From positions 45,091,501-45,155,500 of the forward strand of contig NC_073639.1 of NCBI RefSeq assembly GCF_029407905.1: a stretch of DNA of 64,000 nt, written 5' to 3'. Below are positions 45,360 through 57,285 of the stretch, in pieces (the stretch's first letter is position 1; the number at the start of each line of letters is the position of its first letter). The notes beneath the pieces are model-generated. The model worked only from the letters and a program-made list of their open reading frames with translations, did no database searches and was not told the origin of the DNA. Made by a program: the position numbers and the translations under genes. This DNA comes from Bubalus kerabau (Eukaryota; Chordata; Mammalia; Artiodactyla; Bovidae).

Positions 45360-45665
45360 CCCTGGTAACTCAGCTGGTAAAGACTCTGTCTACAATTCAG
45401 GAGATCCCAGTTTGATTCCTGAGCCAGGAAGATATACTGGAGAGGGCATAGGGTACCCACTCTAGTATTTTGGGGCTTTTCTGGTGGCTCAGCTGGTAAG
45501 GAATCCGCCTTCAGTGAGAGAGACCTGGGTTCGATCCCTGGGTAGGGAAGATCCCCTGGAGAAAGGAATCATTACCCACTCCAGTATTCTGGCCTGAAGA
45601 ATTTCATGGACTGTATAGTCCATGGGGTCCCAAACAATCGGAAACACTAAGCAACTTTCACTTTC
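45360..45665 (+). mobile_element. Bov-tA SINE with dimeric head (first of two)
   Basis: A partial unit is joined to a full unit at GGGGCTTTTCTGGTGGCTC near 45,471. It is flanked by AGAATAGCTT at 45,350-45,359 and 45,666-45,675. Confidence 0.94.
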
Positions 45666-45675
45666 AGAATAGCTT

Positions 45676-45876
45676 CCCAGGTGGCTCAGCTAGTAAAGCA
45701 TCCACCTGCAATTCGGGAGACCTGGGTTTGATCCCTGGTTTGGGAAGATCCCCTGGAGAAGGGAATGGCTATTCACTCCAGTATTCTAGCCTAGAGCATT
45801 CCATGGACAGAGGAACCTGACAGCCTGCAATCCATGGGGTCGCAAAGAGTCAGATACCACTGAGAGACTAACTCTT
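45676..45876 (+). mobile_element. Bov-tA SINE (second of two at the same site)
   Basis: From CCCAGGTGGCTCAGC to CACTGAGAGACTAACTCTT. It is flanked by AGAATAGCTT at 45,666-45,675 and 45,877-45,886, so it shares the middle copy of the duplication with its neighbour. Confidence 0.94.
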
Positions 45877-46541
45877 AGAATAGCTTAATTTATTTGTTTT
45901 AAAATTTAGGAAAACCCCCTGAAGCTGGCAGTCTAGTGTTTTGTATTTTGGAAGATAGCTCTTTTATATCTAAGTTTTAGGTTTTGGTGAGGTTTTTTAG
46001 GATTTATGTAAATTCTATAGCCAACTTCGTAAATTATATTTTTCTTGGAAAATATTTATATTATCCAGATGTAAAATTTGATACATGTAGACCTGGGAAA
46101 GTAGTCTTTCAATAATTTAAAATTATTCTGTTTCTAAACTTATTTCTTGAGATTTCTTTTGCGTGTTTGCATGTCACTATCTTCCTTCTGTTTTTCTTGA
46201 TTATAATATTAGTAGCTAAGATTTAACTCATTTTACTAATTTAAAAATAACAAGGTTTTGCTTTTGATTAATTTATTGTTTATTTTAATTAGTTAGTTAA
46301 GCTTGGTATATAGTATCTTCATTATCATTACTTTATGAATATTTTTGAAATTTTAGTTTATAGCTCTTTGATCTAAAAGTTTTTTTATGACAAGACTTCA
46401 ACTTTCAAAACTTAAAATTATTTCCAAGTGGAAGAATTTTGTTTCTAATTTTGTTTTAATTTCTGGATTCATTATATTATGATCAGGGAATGTTTTTTGT
46501 ATTAGTTCTACATTTTTTAATTTATGAGGTCTTTTTATGAC

Positions 46542-46739
46542 TGGGCTTCCCTGGTGGCTCAGCAGATAAAGAATCCACCTGCAATGCTGGAGATCTGAGT
46601 TGGATCACTGGGTTGGGAAGATCCCCTGGAGAATGGAACAGCCCGGCTACCTACTCCAGCATTCTGGCCTGGAGAATTCCATGGACTATATAGTCCATGG
46701 GGTCACAAAGAGTTGGACACAACTGAGCAACTTTCACAC
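46542..46739 (+). mobile_element. Bov-tA SINE with target duplication
   Basis: From GGGCTTCCCTGGTGGCTCAG to CAACTGAGCAACTTTCACAC. The 9-base flank TTTTATGAC is exact (46,533-46,541 and 46,740-46,748). It inserted into the ancient L1. Confidence 0.96.
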
Positions 46740-46830
46740 TTTTATGACCTAGTATATGATCTTGTTTTACGTAACTGACTTGGGCCCTTGTGCCAGTTAC
46801 TGACAAACATATTTGCATACATGCATCAGA

Positions 46831-47924
46831 CTTACTTTAAAAAATATATTTCAGGTCTTCATTGTTCTTGTGTTTTTATCTTTTTATTCTGTCTTTAGTG
46901 AATTTTTTAAAAGAGCTTATAATATGTATCTTATGCCATTTAACACAATTGAAATGATACTCATATTTTTGTATTTTCATTTTCTTTTCTTACCATAGTT
47001 GCAATATCATGCAGATGTGAACTAGAAGACTTCCAGAGTGTTTAAACTTAACCACAATTTGTTAAAAGTCAAAGGTTAAGAACTGTCTTGTCTAAAGGGC
47101 AGATCCTGGACATGGCATTCCTGACACAATGTCACATTTGTAATTTCAACACCAGTTCCTGCTTCTTGAACGTCCTCCTGCCCTTTAATGAGACTTATGA
47201 AAAGTTTAGCAATTCTTTTGTTATTCCTTAAAATGAACATAATGGCTGCAGTTGATGAAAGTTGCTACCATAGAGCCCAATTGATATAGAATGTGACTCC
47301 TGTCTGCTTAGGGTCAAATTCCTTCCATTCCAAAGACATGTGTGGCACTCTTTCTCCACAAAAGAAGGTTTCTCCACAATTCATCACATTTCATTGTCCC
47401 TGTGTAAGTGTGTACATTCATTACGCACAGGGAAGGCTCAGAAACATGAAGGGGATATCAGAGAATAATGACAACTCCAATCTCATACAACTTGTGTGTT
47501 CTCTCCTCAAGTTAAAGATATAAACATTAAAAAATGCCTAGAGGTCCCTGTGAAAGAAGAAAGCAATAAATGTACTTTTGATGTGTTTTTTTTTCTATGT
47601 AAAATCTTGTGCTTATTTATAAATATTGGAGAATTACTCTTGCTTATTTGGAACAAGCTCATTTGAGTTTGAAAACTGGACAAAGAAAACAAATATAGTT
47701 AAGAAAAAATTTTAAATCTATGCTTACAAATGAATAATAGTAATTAAAAATGTTTTAGGAACTTAAAAAGAAAATGTGAAAAAAAACTTAGAGATAAGAT
47801 TCATGAAAGGGAAATATATCTGGCTTACAATCATAAAAATATATAACCTTGAAATGGTATCTCATGTCCCTGTATAATATTGAAGTTATTGATTCAAAAG
47901 ACAATATTCATGACAGCAATAATG
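46831..47924. other. Intergenic sequence, no feature identified
   Basis: No gene or repeat was supported; short open frames carry no recognisable domain. Confidence 0.5.
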
Positions 47925-48100
47925 CTGATGATGCTCAGTCAAGTCCAACTCTTTGTGGCCCTATGGACTGTAGTCCACCAGGCTTGCTCCTCTGTCCATG
48001 GAATTTTCCATGCAAGAATACTGGGGTGGGTTGCCATTTCCTCCTCCAGGGGATCTTCCCAACCCAGGGGTTGAATCCACATTTATTGCATCTCCTGCAT
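47925..48100 (-). mobile_element. Bov-tA SINE
   Basis: GATGCTCAGTCAAGTCCAACTC through CTTCCCAACCCAGGGGTTG, ending in a degraded head with ATCTCCTGCATGGCC. Confidence 0.9.
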
Positions 48101-48267
48101 GGCCAAATGTGATGCAAAAGGCATTAGTATAGACTGCTGACAGGATGCAACCATTAACGTAGAAATTTGGATAAGAATGTAATGGCAAAATACTATGACC
48201 CAATAAAGCAATTCTCAAGTCCAAAGGAAATATTTAGACATTAGTACAAATCTTTATACACAAGTAA

Positions 48268-48490
48268 GGGCTTTCCTGCTGGTTCAGCAATAAAGAATCT
48301 GCCTGCTATTCAAGAGACTTGTAGCAGATGCTGATTAGATCCCTGCGTTGGGAAGATCCCCTGGAGAAGGAAATGACAGCCCATTCCAGTATGCTTGCCT
48401 GAAAATCCCCATGGACAGACAGGAGCCTGGTGAGCTACAGTCCATGGTGTTGCAAAGAGTTGGACATGAATGAACTACTAAACAACCACA
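48268..48490 (+). mobile_element. Bov-tA SINE
   Basis: GGGCTTTCCTGCTGGTTCAGC through GGACATGAATGAACTAC, with a 10-15 base insertion in the tRNA-like region. Confidence 0.9.
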
Positions 48491-50689
48491 GCATGGTCAT
48501 TGAAGTGTTATTTAAGACAAAAACATTCAACCTTCTCTCTAGACACAAGCTAAATGTCCAATTATAGGGTTAAAAGTGATATCAATTGCAGCATATTGAT
48601 AATGTGGGTGATTATGCAGTCATATAAAATCAGTAATTTTGAAGGAAATTTAGAAGCATGGAAAAATATAGCATAATATCATGTAAAGTAAAAGTTCTCA
48701 ACATATTTCTATTTGCATGTTCATCTCTATATGTAGACACAAAGCATGAAGCAATATTTTAAGGAACATATTCTCACATATACATAAAACTAATTTTAAC
48801 AGTAGATATTATTATGTAATAGGATTATATGATTTAAAATTTGTCTTTATATTTTAAATATTTTTCTTTTTTTTTAATTAATATATATGTCAAGTTTTTA
48901 ACTGTAAATTTTTATTAGGACAGATTATTATATTTCTTATTTATCTCTGATTTTAGTTCATCATCAGTCATTTTTGCAGGATAATCAGATAAGCCAATAA
49001 TGTCTTCATTGCACTCAACTTTACAGTATAGACTTTCCAGGATTAGTCTAGATTCACACATCTAGCTTTCTATCTCTGTGCTTCTTTCCCATTGATTACT
49101 TCCAAACTCAATGCATCACACATGAAGTTGGAAAGAAAAATGTCTCTATGTTCCTCCATAATGTTTAAGTAGCCATACTGCTAAAAAGTGGAGAATTTTT
49201 TAAAAGTATAAAAATAATAATAAGCAGCAATCACACAAAAAAGTACTAGGTGCATTTATTGTGATGAAATGTATACAGAAGTTTAAATCTTTAAATGTGC
49301 TTTTTACTAAAATTGTGCATTGAAAATTAAGTGGAGATCTTCATTATTATGGAATCATCTAGCCAAAGTGTTGATGTGCTGAGAATTTTCATTTTGTTAG
49401 AATAAAAACCATTCAGAAATTGTGTTAGGGCCATTTCAATGTGCAGTGTTTGGGTTCTGGAATGCAGCTTTATTAGCCCTGAGTTGTTGGACTGAATGAT
49501 TACTTCAGGACAACACATGGGGTCTTCTGGTCAGTCCCAAACAGAAACAGCCTGAGACTCAACTCACCTGGGAACCAGCTGTGAAATGACCCTGGAAATG
49601 ATAGATCAGCCTAGTCAGGCCCTCTGCCTACCTGATTTTTATCTCCCACAAAGATTGGGGAGGTGAACAGGTGTACCAAATAGTTTTGCTAAGACAGCAC
49701 ACACATGCCTGACTTAATCCTTCTCTCAAAATATGGGGAAAGACAGAAGACCATCCTACTAACTGGGTCTAAGTACATATTTTTGTAGTATTGGCAAATT
49801 TCACTTCAGTCTCTTTTAATTCTAGGATTTCAGGCACTCATAGGTTAACATTTATTTAGCCATAATATTTAAATTTAAAACATTTTTTCAAACCTATTTT
49901 ATATATATGTATGTATCTTTACAAGAAAAGTAGCAAACATGCCAATTTATTTATTGTGCCTATATTTGAACATTTAGTAGGTGTTATTCCTGACATGCTT
50001 GTGTTAATTCCCCCCCCTTTTTTTTAATCCAGAAAAAACCCAGGTCCCTGACTGGTAATCCTTAACACAGAACTTTTAGCCAACCACATTATAATTACAA
50101 AACAAATGTATATTTTCTTTTATACATGGAATATTATGTTGAAATGAGCAGCTATTTAGAAAACATTATTAAATAGGTATTAAACGGTAATATAAAACTG
50201 ACATCTGTGAACTGTCAGAGATATCTTTAAATCAAATGCATTTCTTGAATTAACAAGATTAAAACCAACTTCACATTTCCATCTTCTTCCAAATCATTGT
50301 GAATTTCTCTGATTTGGAACTAAAATAGTGGTAAAAAACATTCAACTGCTTTAGTGATTATTTAGCTCTTATAATATTAAAGTTGTATTAGCTGCTGTAT
50401 GAAGCACATTATAATATACCTCCAAACTTCTACAGTTGAGTCAATCTTTGTTTGATCTAAGAATTTAGATAATTAGATGTTTCTAAGTTGTCTCATCTAT
50501 CACCCAAGAATAAGAGTCACAGATCTCAAGAAGACACTAGTTAGCACTATGTAAATTCTTTGCTGTCTAATCTCCAAAAATGAGATTTTCCTTCCTCAGA
50601 ATAATTCTTGCCATTTCAAAACTTGGTATGTTAGATTGTAATAAAGACTCTGACTGTGTTATTGATGTTGGACTGCCAAGAGCTTTCAA
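48491..50689. other. Long unassigned interval
   Basis: About 2.2 kb of AT-rich sequence in which I could place no gene, SINE or LINE. A C-run followed by a T-run lies near 50,010-50,025. It is the longest stretch without a recognised repeat. Confidence 0.45.
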
Positions 50690-51010
50690 GTCCATCACTT
50701 GCCCTCCCATTTTGCCCTACATCTGAGTAAGCTGATAAGAAAATGCAATTTTTCCTTCTTTGGCACCAGCAATAAATCTGGGCCCTGCAAGACCTGATCT
50801 GCCAGCAGGACTGTTCACTCCAGCCCCACTGCCTAATTACCATAAAAGCTAAGCCCGTCTCCTTTCTCTGCAATTTCTGAATCCATTTTCAGACCTGCGT
50901 GGGAGCCTGCACTGCATTCCCAGAAAGCCTCGTTATGTCAGCAATAAACCTTTTCATACCCTCTTACGTGTGTGTATAGTGATGCACCCCCTCCACATCT
51001 GAACCACATT
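50690..51010 (+). mobile_element. Possible LTR remnant
   Basis: GCTAAGCCCGTCTCCTTTCTC, then CGTTATGTCAGCAATAAACC with an AATAAA at about 50,943, looks like the 3' part of a retroviral LTR. No family or boundary can be fixed. Confidence 0.3.
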
Positions 51011-51762
51011 TTTTGAGAGGCATCCATCCTGCCTTTAACTGATTGCAGCACAGATTCAGTGGGGTATACTCAGCTGTAAAAATAAGAGGTCCAGAAAGAA
51101 TTCTAATTCCTCTTTCATAAAACAAGCATTTAAGTATTTGAAATTCACAATTGTATCTCTGATTCTTTCTTTTTCAATCTGTTTATGTCAGCTTGTTTTT
51201 TCATCATGTAGGTCAGATAGACAATTCACCACTGAGCATTAGACCTAAGCCTCCAATTTTTTCTTGTTCAGAGAATAATTCATAAAGCTTCTTTATCTTT
51301 CCTGTAACTTGACTTTCCTAGTGTCAGCTCATTCTAGGTGTTAGCCTTGATATGACTGGTAACTCATGTTGATCTGTTTCTCTGATGGTCTATCTTTTGT
51401 CTACCATTCTCTCATTGCTGGTGTACCTCTTAGAAATTAGTTGAGTCTGTATCCCCACTTTCTGCAACCTGCTCTGAAGAGATAATTGAGTGTCAGGTTC
51501 AAAGCCTTCCCATTTCATGCCACAGAACTAGTAAACTGACTCATGTGCTGAAAGGTAGCATCATGCTGAGCTCCATATAGATCTGACTTGACCTAATTTT
51601 GATATGAATTTAGACCCACACACTCTTAGTCTCAGAGAGAGGATTAACAGACTAACTGTTAATGCCAGAGCACATGTCCATCTCTTCTCTTAACTGTCCC
51701 ACCGGGAACATTGTTTCCTTGTGTTACCCTTGGAAATAAGCAGAGGCCTTGGGGCCACAAGA
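51011..51762. other. Intergenic sequence, no feature identified
   Basis: No gene or repeat was supported. Confidence 0.5.
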
Positions 51763-51777
51763 TGCCAGGTTGCCCAT

Positions 51778-52036
51778 GCTACTGCTGCTGCTAAGTTGCT
51801 TCAGTCGTGTCCGACTCTGTGAGACCCCATAGACAGCAGCCCACAGGGCTCCTCTGTCCCTGGGATTCTCCAGGCAAGAACACTGGAGTGGGTTGCCATT
51901 TCCTTCTCCAATGCATGAAAGTGATAAGTGAAAGTGAAGTCACTCAGTCGTGCCCGACTCTTAGTGACCCCATGGACTGGAGCCTACCAGGCTCCTCCGT
52001 CCATGGGACTTTCCAGGCAAGAGTACTGGAGTGGGG
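51778..52036 (-). mobile_element. Bov-A2 SINE with 15-base target duplication
   Basis: A dimeric Bov-A2 in reverse, missing the last bases of its 5' end. The target-site duplication TGCCAGGTTGCCCAT is exact (51,763-51,777 and 52,037-52,051). Confidence 0.97.
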
Positions 52037-52051
52037 TGCCAGGTTGCCCAT

Positions 52052-53029
52052 AGTGGAGTTGAAACCTTTAAACACCCTCATCCTGCTTTGAAATCTAGCT
52101 TTATCAGGTCCTGACTGCTCTCTGTAATAGTTATCTATGTGCTTTTATCAGTTGCCAAATTGTAACCCTCATCAGAACTTGAATTGTATTTCTTTTACAG
52201 CATGATCTATGACCCATGGGTGCCAAATGAGATTTCTTCTGTGATGACACATATTTTTCATTCATTCACAGCCTTACACAGAACCCAAATTTGGTCTCTC
52301 TTGACTCCAGTTCTTCCAATCTTGAAAGGATCTGAGTAAACCTAAGGAATTCCTAGAATCATAGTTAAGCATCATCTCTCAGATCTATGGATATGAAATT
52401 ACTCTTTCTTTCATATCATCTCTTTCTTTCTTTCATGTCTCTCTGTTGTGTCACCTGGCTGAGTCTCTGTTGGCGAAAACTTCTTTAGGTCTTTCCCTCT
52501 AGGGCTGCTCAGAGTTCAAGTTCTGGGAATTTCCACTTCCTGCAGTGAATTCCTGGCTTTCAGTGTTCTGAGAACCCACATGGGGAAATAATAGAGTTTC
52601 AGAATTTATCATTCAGTTTTCCTATGTTCATTTATTCCCCCTATTTTTGGTTTGTGTTCATCCTCTCAACAGATTTCTCTGGATCTATGGATCCTCGTTT
52701 TTTTTTTTTTTTTTTTTTTTTTCTTCTTCTTCTTGTCCGTATAACAGCCATGTAGTAGACTTGGGGACTGACTGTCCCTCTGGAGAGGTGGGGTGGAAAG
52801 AGAATCTAGGTGTCTAGCTATTTTCCAAACAGCTTTGAGGACATTTTCTGTATTTCAGTTTTCCCTTAGCTCCACATTACAGAGGCATTTGGTCCTGTTG
52901 GGACTCTAGCCAAATGTTGATTTTTAAAATGAGGGTTAGATTGGATCTGTGATCCTTATGCTTTCCAGGTTCAAAAATATTGTTGATATATTCTTCTCTT
53001 GTTCACATAATCTGGTATGTGCTTTTTAT
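52052..53029. other. Intergenic sequence with poly(T) tract
   Basis: A run of more than 20 T at about 52,699-52,722 is followed by CTTCTTCTTCTTG. It might be the tail of an unrecognised minus-strand retroposon. No gene is supported. Confidence 0.45.
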
Positions 53030-53130
53030 TTAATTTTTTTTCACTTAAAAATTTAATGTATTTTTAATTGAAGGATAATTGCTTTACAGAATTTTGCTGT
53101 TTTTCTGTCAAAACTCAACATGAATCAATT
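53030..53130 (-). mobile_element. Short L1 3' end fragment
   Basis: TTTTTAATTGAAGGATAATTGC and AACTCAACATGAATCAA are typical of the antisense ruminant L1 3' terminus. Confidence 0.6.
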
Positions 53131-53504
53131 TTAATTGTAGTTTTAATGCAATTTCAGGATGGGCCAAATTTAGATATGTACATTCAATCCGTTGTCTTTA
53201 CCTGGCTACCTGCCTCTTTGGCTGCTATTCTTGACTTATGTCCTAATCTGGAGTCCACAGAAATATCCAAGACTAATAAAGATTCATCATGACCCAAGAT
53301 TGCAATGACATCAGAGACTTATTTATATCTGATGGGGAATATGATGGCTTTCACAACAACCTTGGAAGAAGAAATGACCATTTATGACTCCAGTCAAATT
53401 CAGAGCTCATGGGGAAGTTCATAATTTTGAATTGAATTATAACCTTAAAATCAATTTTTAGTTTTGCTAATTTTGGAACCAATTATAGGACAGCTATTGT
53501 GGAT
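53131..53504. other. Intergenic sequence, no feature identified
   Basis: No gene or repeat was supported. Confidence 0.5.
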
Positions 53505-53850
53505 GGACTACTTGTGTCCTTCCAATATTGCTATATCGAAACTTCAACTCCCAATGTTATGGTGTATAGATGTGAGGTCTTTGGGAGTTGATTAGGTCAT
53601 GAGTGTAGGCTTAGAGTTAGATTAGGTCATGAGGGTGGGCTCTTCATGTTGGGATTAGTGGCCTTATAAGAAGAAGAAAGAGAAATCTGTCTCTCCCTCT
53701 TTATGTGCACACACTGAAGAAAGGCCATGTGAGGACACAGGGAGAAGGCAGCTAAAATCCAGGAAGAAAGCTTTCTCTTGGAACCGAGTCTGCCAGCACT
53801 CCGAGGTTCAGCCTCCTAACTTCCAACACTGGGAAAAAATTCTGTTCTTT
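53505..53850 (+). mobile_element. MaLR-type LTR (MLT1/MST-like)
   Basis: TTGGGAGTTGATTAGGTCATG, a GGCCTTATAAGAAGAAG block, AAGGCCATGTGAGGACACAGG and GAGAAGGCAGCTA occur in the order of ERVL-MaLR LTRs. A 30-base GATTAGGTCATGAG-containing block is locally repeated near 53,590-53,640. Confidence 0.65.
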
Positions 53851-54149
53851 AATCCATCCAGTCTAGGTTTTTATTATGACTGCATGAGCAGACAAAAACA
53901 CTGGCCAGCCCTGCCTATCAGGACAGGGCTGATAAAACACCCTATTATAGCATTTCCTAGCTTTTTGGCTGCAGTAGTCATGCTAGACTTTAAAAGGTAA
54001 ACACTAAACCATGAGAAGTATCTGCATATTAATTATAATTGACACTTGTACTCTGACAACCATTAGGCTTGAGAGGAATAGAGAAGTGAAAACATTTTTG
54101 TCCTGAGTTTCCAAGCTACTGCATTTTACTGGAGTCATGGGACTGAATC

Positions 54150-55765
54150 TTTTTTTTTTTTCTTTATGGACTTATAATTGATAGTAAAATTTTAAGATAT
54201 TCAAAGCATACAATGTGCCAATTTGACATACACATACAATGTAATAGGATTCCTTCCATTGATAATTAACACATTCATCACCTCATGTAATTACCTGTTA
54301 TTTTTCTGCTTTTTCTGGTGAGAACACTTAAGTTCTATTTTCTTAGCAAATTTCAATTCTACAATACAGTGTTATCAATGAGAGTCACTATAGCATACAT
54401 CAACTCCTCAGATCTTATTCATCTGATAGCTGAAAGTTCATACTGTTTTACCAATCACTCTATCTCCCCCACCTTTTGGCCTCTGGTAACCTCTTTTCTA
54501 CACTCTGCTTCTATGAGTTGGATTTTATTTTTAGGTTCTAGATAAAAGTGAGATCATGAGGCATTTATCTTTCTCTGCCTAGCTTATTTCACTGAACACA
54601 ACGTCCTTCAGTTTCATTTATGCTGTTGCAAATGACAGGATTTCCTTCTTTTTTAAGGCTGAATAATATTTGAGAAAGAAAAAGAAATCACACTTTTAAC
54701 CTTTTTATCAATGGACATTTAATTTACATTGTTTCCATACCCTGGCTGCTATCAATAACGTGGCTATGTGAGAGCACAGAATATTTTATAATAATGAATT
54801 TATTTCATTTGAATAGGTATCTAGAGAAGGAAAAAAACAATCCTAAAATTTATATGAAAGATTCTGAATAACTAAAATAATCTTGAGAAAGAACAACAAG
54901 GCTGGAGGCGTCCCACATCCTATTTCAAACTATATTAGAAAGATATAGTAACTAACACAATATGATATTGACATAAAAAAATAAATGTAGAAGAAGAGAG
55001 CCCAGAAATAAGCCATACATATTATGGTCAATTAATTCTTGACAAAGGAGCCAAGGGTATATAATGGGAAAAAAAATAGTCTGTTCAGTAAATGGTTCTG
55101 GGAAAACTGGACAGCTACTCACAGAAGAATGAAGTTGGACCACTACTTAACACTATACACAAAAATTAACCCAAATGGACTAAAGAACTTGAACATAAGA
55201 CCTGAAACTATAAAAAAGAAAACATAAAGCATAAGCTCAACAGATATGGGTTTTGGCAATAATTTTTTTATTTGACAGCAACAGGAAAGGAAACAATAAT
55301 AAACAAATGAGACTACTAAAAAGCTTTTGCACAACAAAGGAAATCACCAATAGAAAGAAAATATCCAAAATATGCTAGAAACTCATACAACTTAATATAC
55401 AAAACCTACAAATAGCCCAGTTAAAAAACATGTGGAGGAGTTGAATAGACATTTTTCCAAAGAACACACACATGGCTAACAGGTACATGAAAAGGTGCAT
55501 AATGTCACTGATCATCATGAAAATGTAAATTGAAACCACAGGGAGTTATCACCTCATACCTGTCAGAATGGGTATCATTGAAAAGACGACAGTAACAAGT
55601 AGCATTGAGGATGTAAGGTAAAGGAAACCTTTGTGCTCAGTTGGTGGGAATTTAAATTGGTGCAGCTGCTGTGGAAAACAGTATGGAGTTTGCCTAAGAA
55701 ATTAAAAGTAAGACAACCATATGATCCAGCTATCCCACTTCTGACTATCTACATAAAAGAAAAGG
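54150..55765. mobile_element. L1 insertion (minus) with 5' inversion
   Basis: The left part (54,150-54,780) is the L1 3' UTR in minus orientation with a T-run at its outer end, including CATTCATCACCTCATGTAATT and CTCTGGTAACCTCTTTTCTAC. The right part (about 54,830-55,765) is ORF2 C-terminal coding in plus orientation. That part includes GGGAAAACTGGACAGCTAC, a TTAACCCAAATGGACTAAAG block and GATCCAGCTATCCCACTTC. The ORF2 segment ends close to where the 3' segment begins in element order, so the two are parts of one insertion. Confidence 0.72.
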
Positions 55766-56687
55766 AGTAAATACATTTAACGAGAAGCTAATAAAATTCA
55801 TCATGCAAAATCTTTTTCCATGGCAAATATCGAAACTTGAATAAAGGTTAGGAGAAGGATATTTACTATAAAAGGATGCAGATTCAACTCTTGTACCCTC
55901 TTCATGGAGTTGTACTAAAGCTGTGTCACTTGAAAGAATTGCTTAAAGAAACCAGAACAAAATTAGTCACAGAGTGAGAGCTAATAAAACGAATCCATCT
56001 AACATAAACCATACTGATAAGCAATTTAGACTTGACAGGAAACCAGGAAGGGAAGTGGCTTAACAGAGAGAGGAACAGACTTAAGAAGGGTTATTTTTTC
56101 CAGGATAAGAAATGTGAGTTTATTTTTAAAAGGAAGAGAAAGAGCCAAGAGTGAAGGGAGGTTGAAGGTAAAATAAGTGGACATAATTAAGAAGGAAAAT
56201 TCTCAGAGCAGACAGGAAGGGAGGAGATTCAAAATAAAGGGGAAAGAATTAGCTTTGGACTCAACTAGGAACAGAATGAAAAGAGACAAACAGGATTCAA
56301 GATAATTTTGATGGGGAGGGATGGGAATTTGAAGAAATTAATTCCTCACAATATTTTCTTCTTTCAATTGGAGACTTTGCTATCTGTTAGGAATTTAGAT
56401 CAAATAAATTAAGAATAAAACTGTGACAACAGATATGGAATGAGCGAGTGATGTAAGTAAAGTTAAATATATTGTAGAATTTGGGGCTGAGTTTCCATTT
56501 GAGTGCTATTGAGAAGTAGGCCTTTATGATAAATAAAACATTCATTGATGAACTGGCATTATGAGGGTGATTGGTTAGGTTAGTATTAAAATAATTATAC
56601 AATGACATAGTGTAATGGAAAGAAATTGGAATTGGAAATGGGTCAATCTATGTTTATATGTTGGCAGTAATATTTTCACTGCTATCT
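55766..56687. other. Intergenic sequence, no feature identified
   Basis: Purine-rich near 56,040-56,330; no gene or repeat was supported. Confidence 0.5.
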
Positions 56688-56800
56688 TTTTTTTTTTAAT
56701 TAATTTTTATTGGCGTATAGTTGCTTTGTTGCTTTAAATAACACAATAACAACATTGTGCTATTTTCTGCTGTATAGCAAAGCGAATCAACTATATGTAT

Positions 56801-56828
56801 ACACACACACACGTGTGTGTGTGTGTGT
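56801..56828. repeat. (AC)6(GT)8 palindromic microsatellite
   Basis: Six AC units are followed directly by eight GT units, giving a perfect inverted repeat with 12-base arms centred at 56,812/56,813. It straddles the SINE tail and its target duplication. Confidence 0.95.
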
Positions 56829-56944
56829 TAGTCACTTGGTCATGTCCACTCTTTGTAACCCCATGGACTGTAACCCTCCAGGTTCCTCTGCCCATGGGAT
56901 TCTCCAGGCAAGATTACTGGAGTGAGTTGCCATTTCTTTCTCCA
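56806..56944 (-). mobile_element. Bov-tA SINE tail half with target duplication
   Basis: GTGTGTTAGTCACTTGGTCATG through GCCATTTCTTTCTCC. The target-site duplication ATGTATACACA is exact (56,795-56,805 and 56,945-56,955). The element is 5'-truncated. Confidence 0.92.
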
Positions 56945-57285
56945 ATGTATACACATATATCCTCTTTTTTTTTTTTTTTTAATTTCCTTCCCATTTAAGT
57001 CATCACAGAGCAATTAGTAAAGTTCCCTGTGCTATACAGTAGGTTCTCATTCATTGTCTATTTTATACATAGTATCAATTGTGCATATATGTCAATCCCA
57101 ATCTACCAATTCCTCCCTTTCCTCTTCTCCCCCCTTGGCATCCATACATTTGTTCTCTACATCTACATTTCTATTTTTGCTTGGCAAATAGTATCCTCTG
57201 CAATATTTTTCTAGATTCCATATCTATGCATTAATGTATGATATTTGTTTTTCTCTCTCTGACTTACTTCACTCTGTATCTCAGT

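Larger units (their letters stand above)
42625..46830 (-). mobile_element. Ancient L1 (L1M/HAL1-like) carrying several insertions
   Basis: Antisense L1 blocks occur in correct order over about 4.2 kb. The 3' UTR has CTATGTATCTTGGAGAATTTTCC near 42,912. ORF2 blocks include AAATTGCCCTCTCTATAGATTG near 43,963, a reverse-transcriptase region near 44,700-45,300, and ATTATATTATGATCAGGGAATG near 46,470. All frames are destroyed. A BovB piece, a CHR-type SINE and four Bov-tA insertions break it up. Confidence 0.65.
56688..57285 (-). mobile_element. L1 3' UTR, split by a SINE
   Basis: The poly(T) start, TTTTTATTGGCGTATAGTTGC, GCTGTATAGCAAAGCGAATC and, after the SINE, GTGCTATACAGTAGGTTCTC and TCTGACTTACTTCACTCTG are the antisense L1 3' UTR in order. 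Confidence 0.85.

Noticed and set aside
45676..45876. tRNA-like sequences in Bov-tA units as possible functional tRNA genes
   Set aside because: The tRNA-derived part is the degenerate head of a SINE and is joined to BovB-derived sequence. It does not form a complete tRNA.
45350..45886. Regularly spaced direct repeats that could suggest a CRISPR-like array
   Set aside because: The three 10-base repeats are target-site duplications around two SINEs. The spacers are recognisable Bov-tA elements, and the genome is mammalian.
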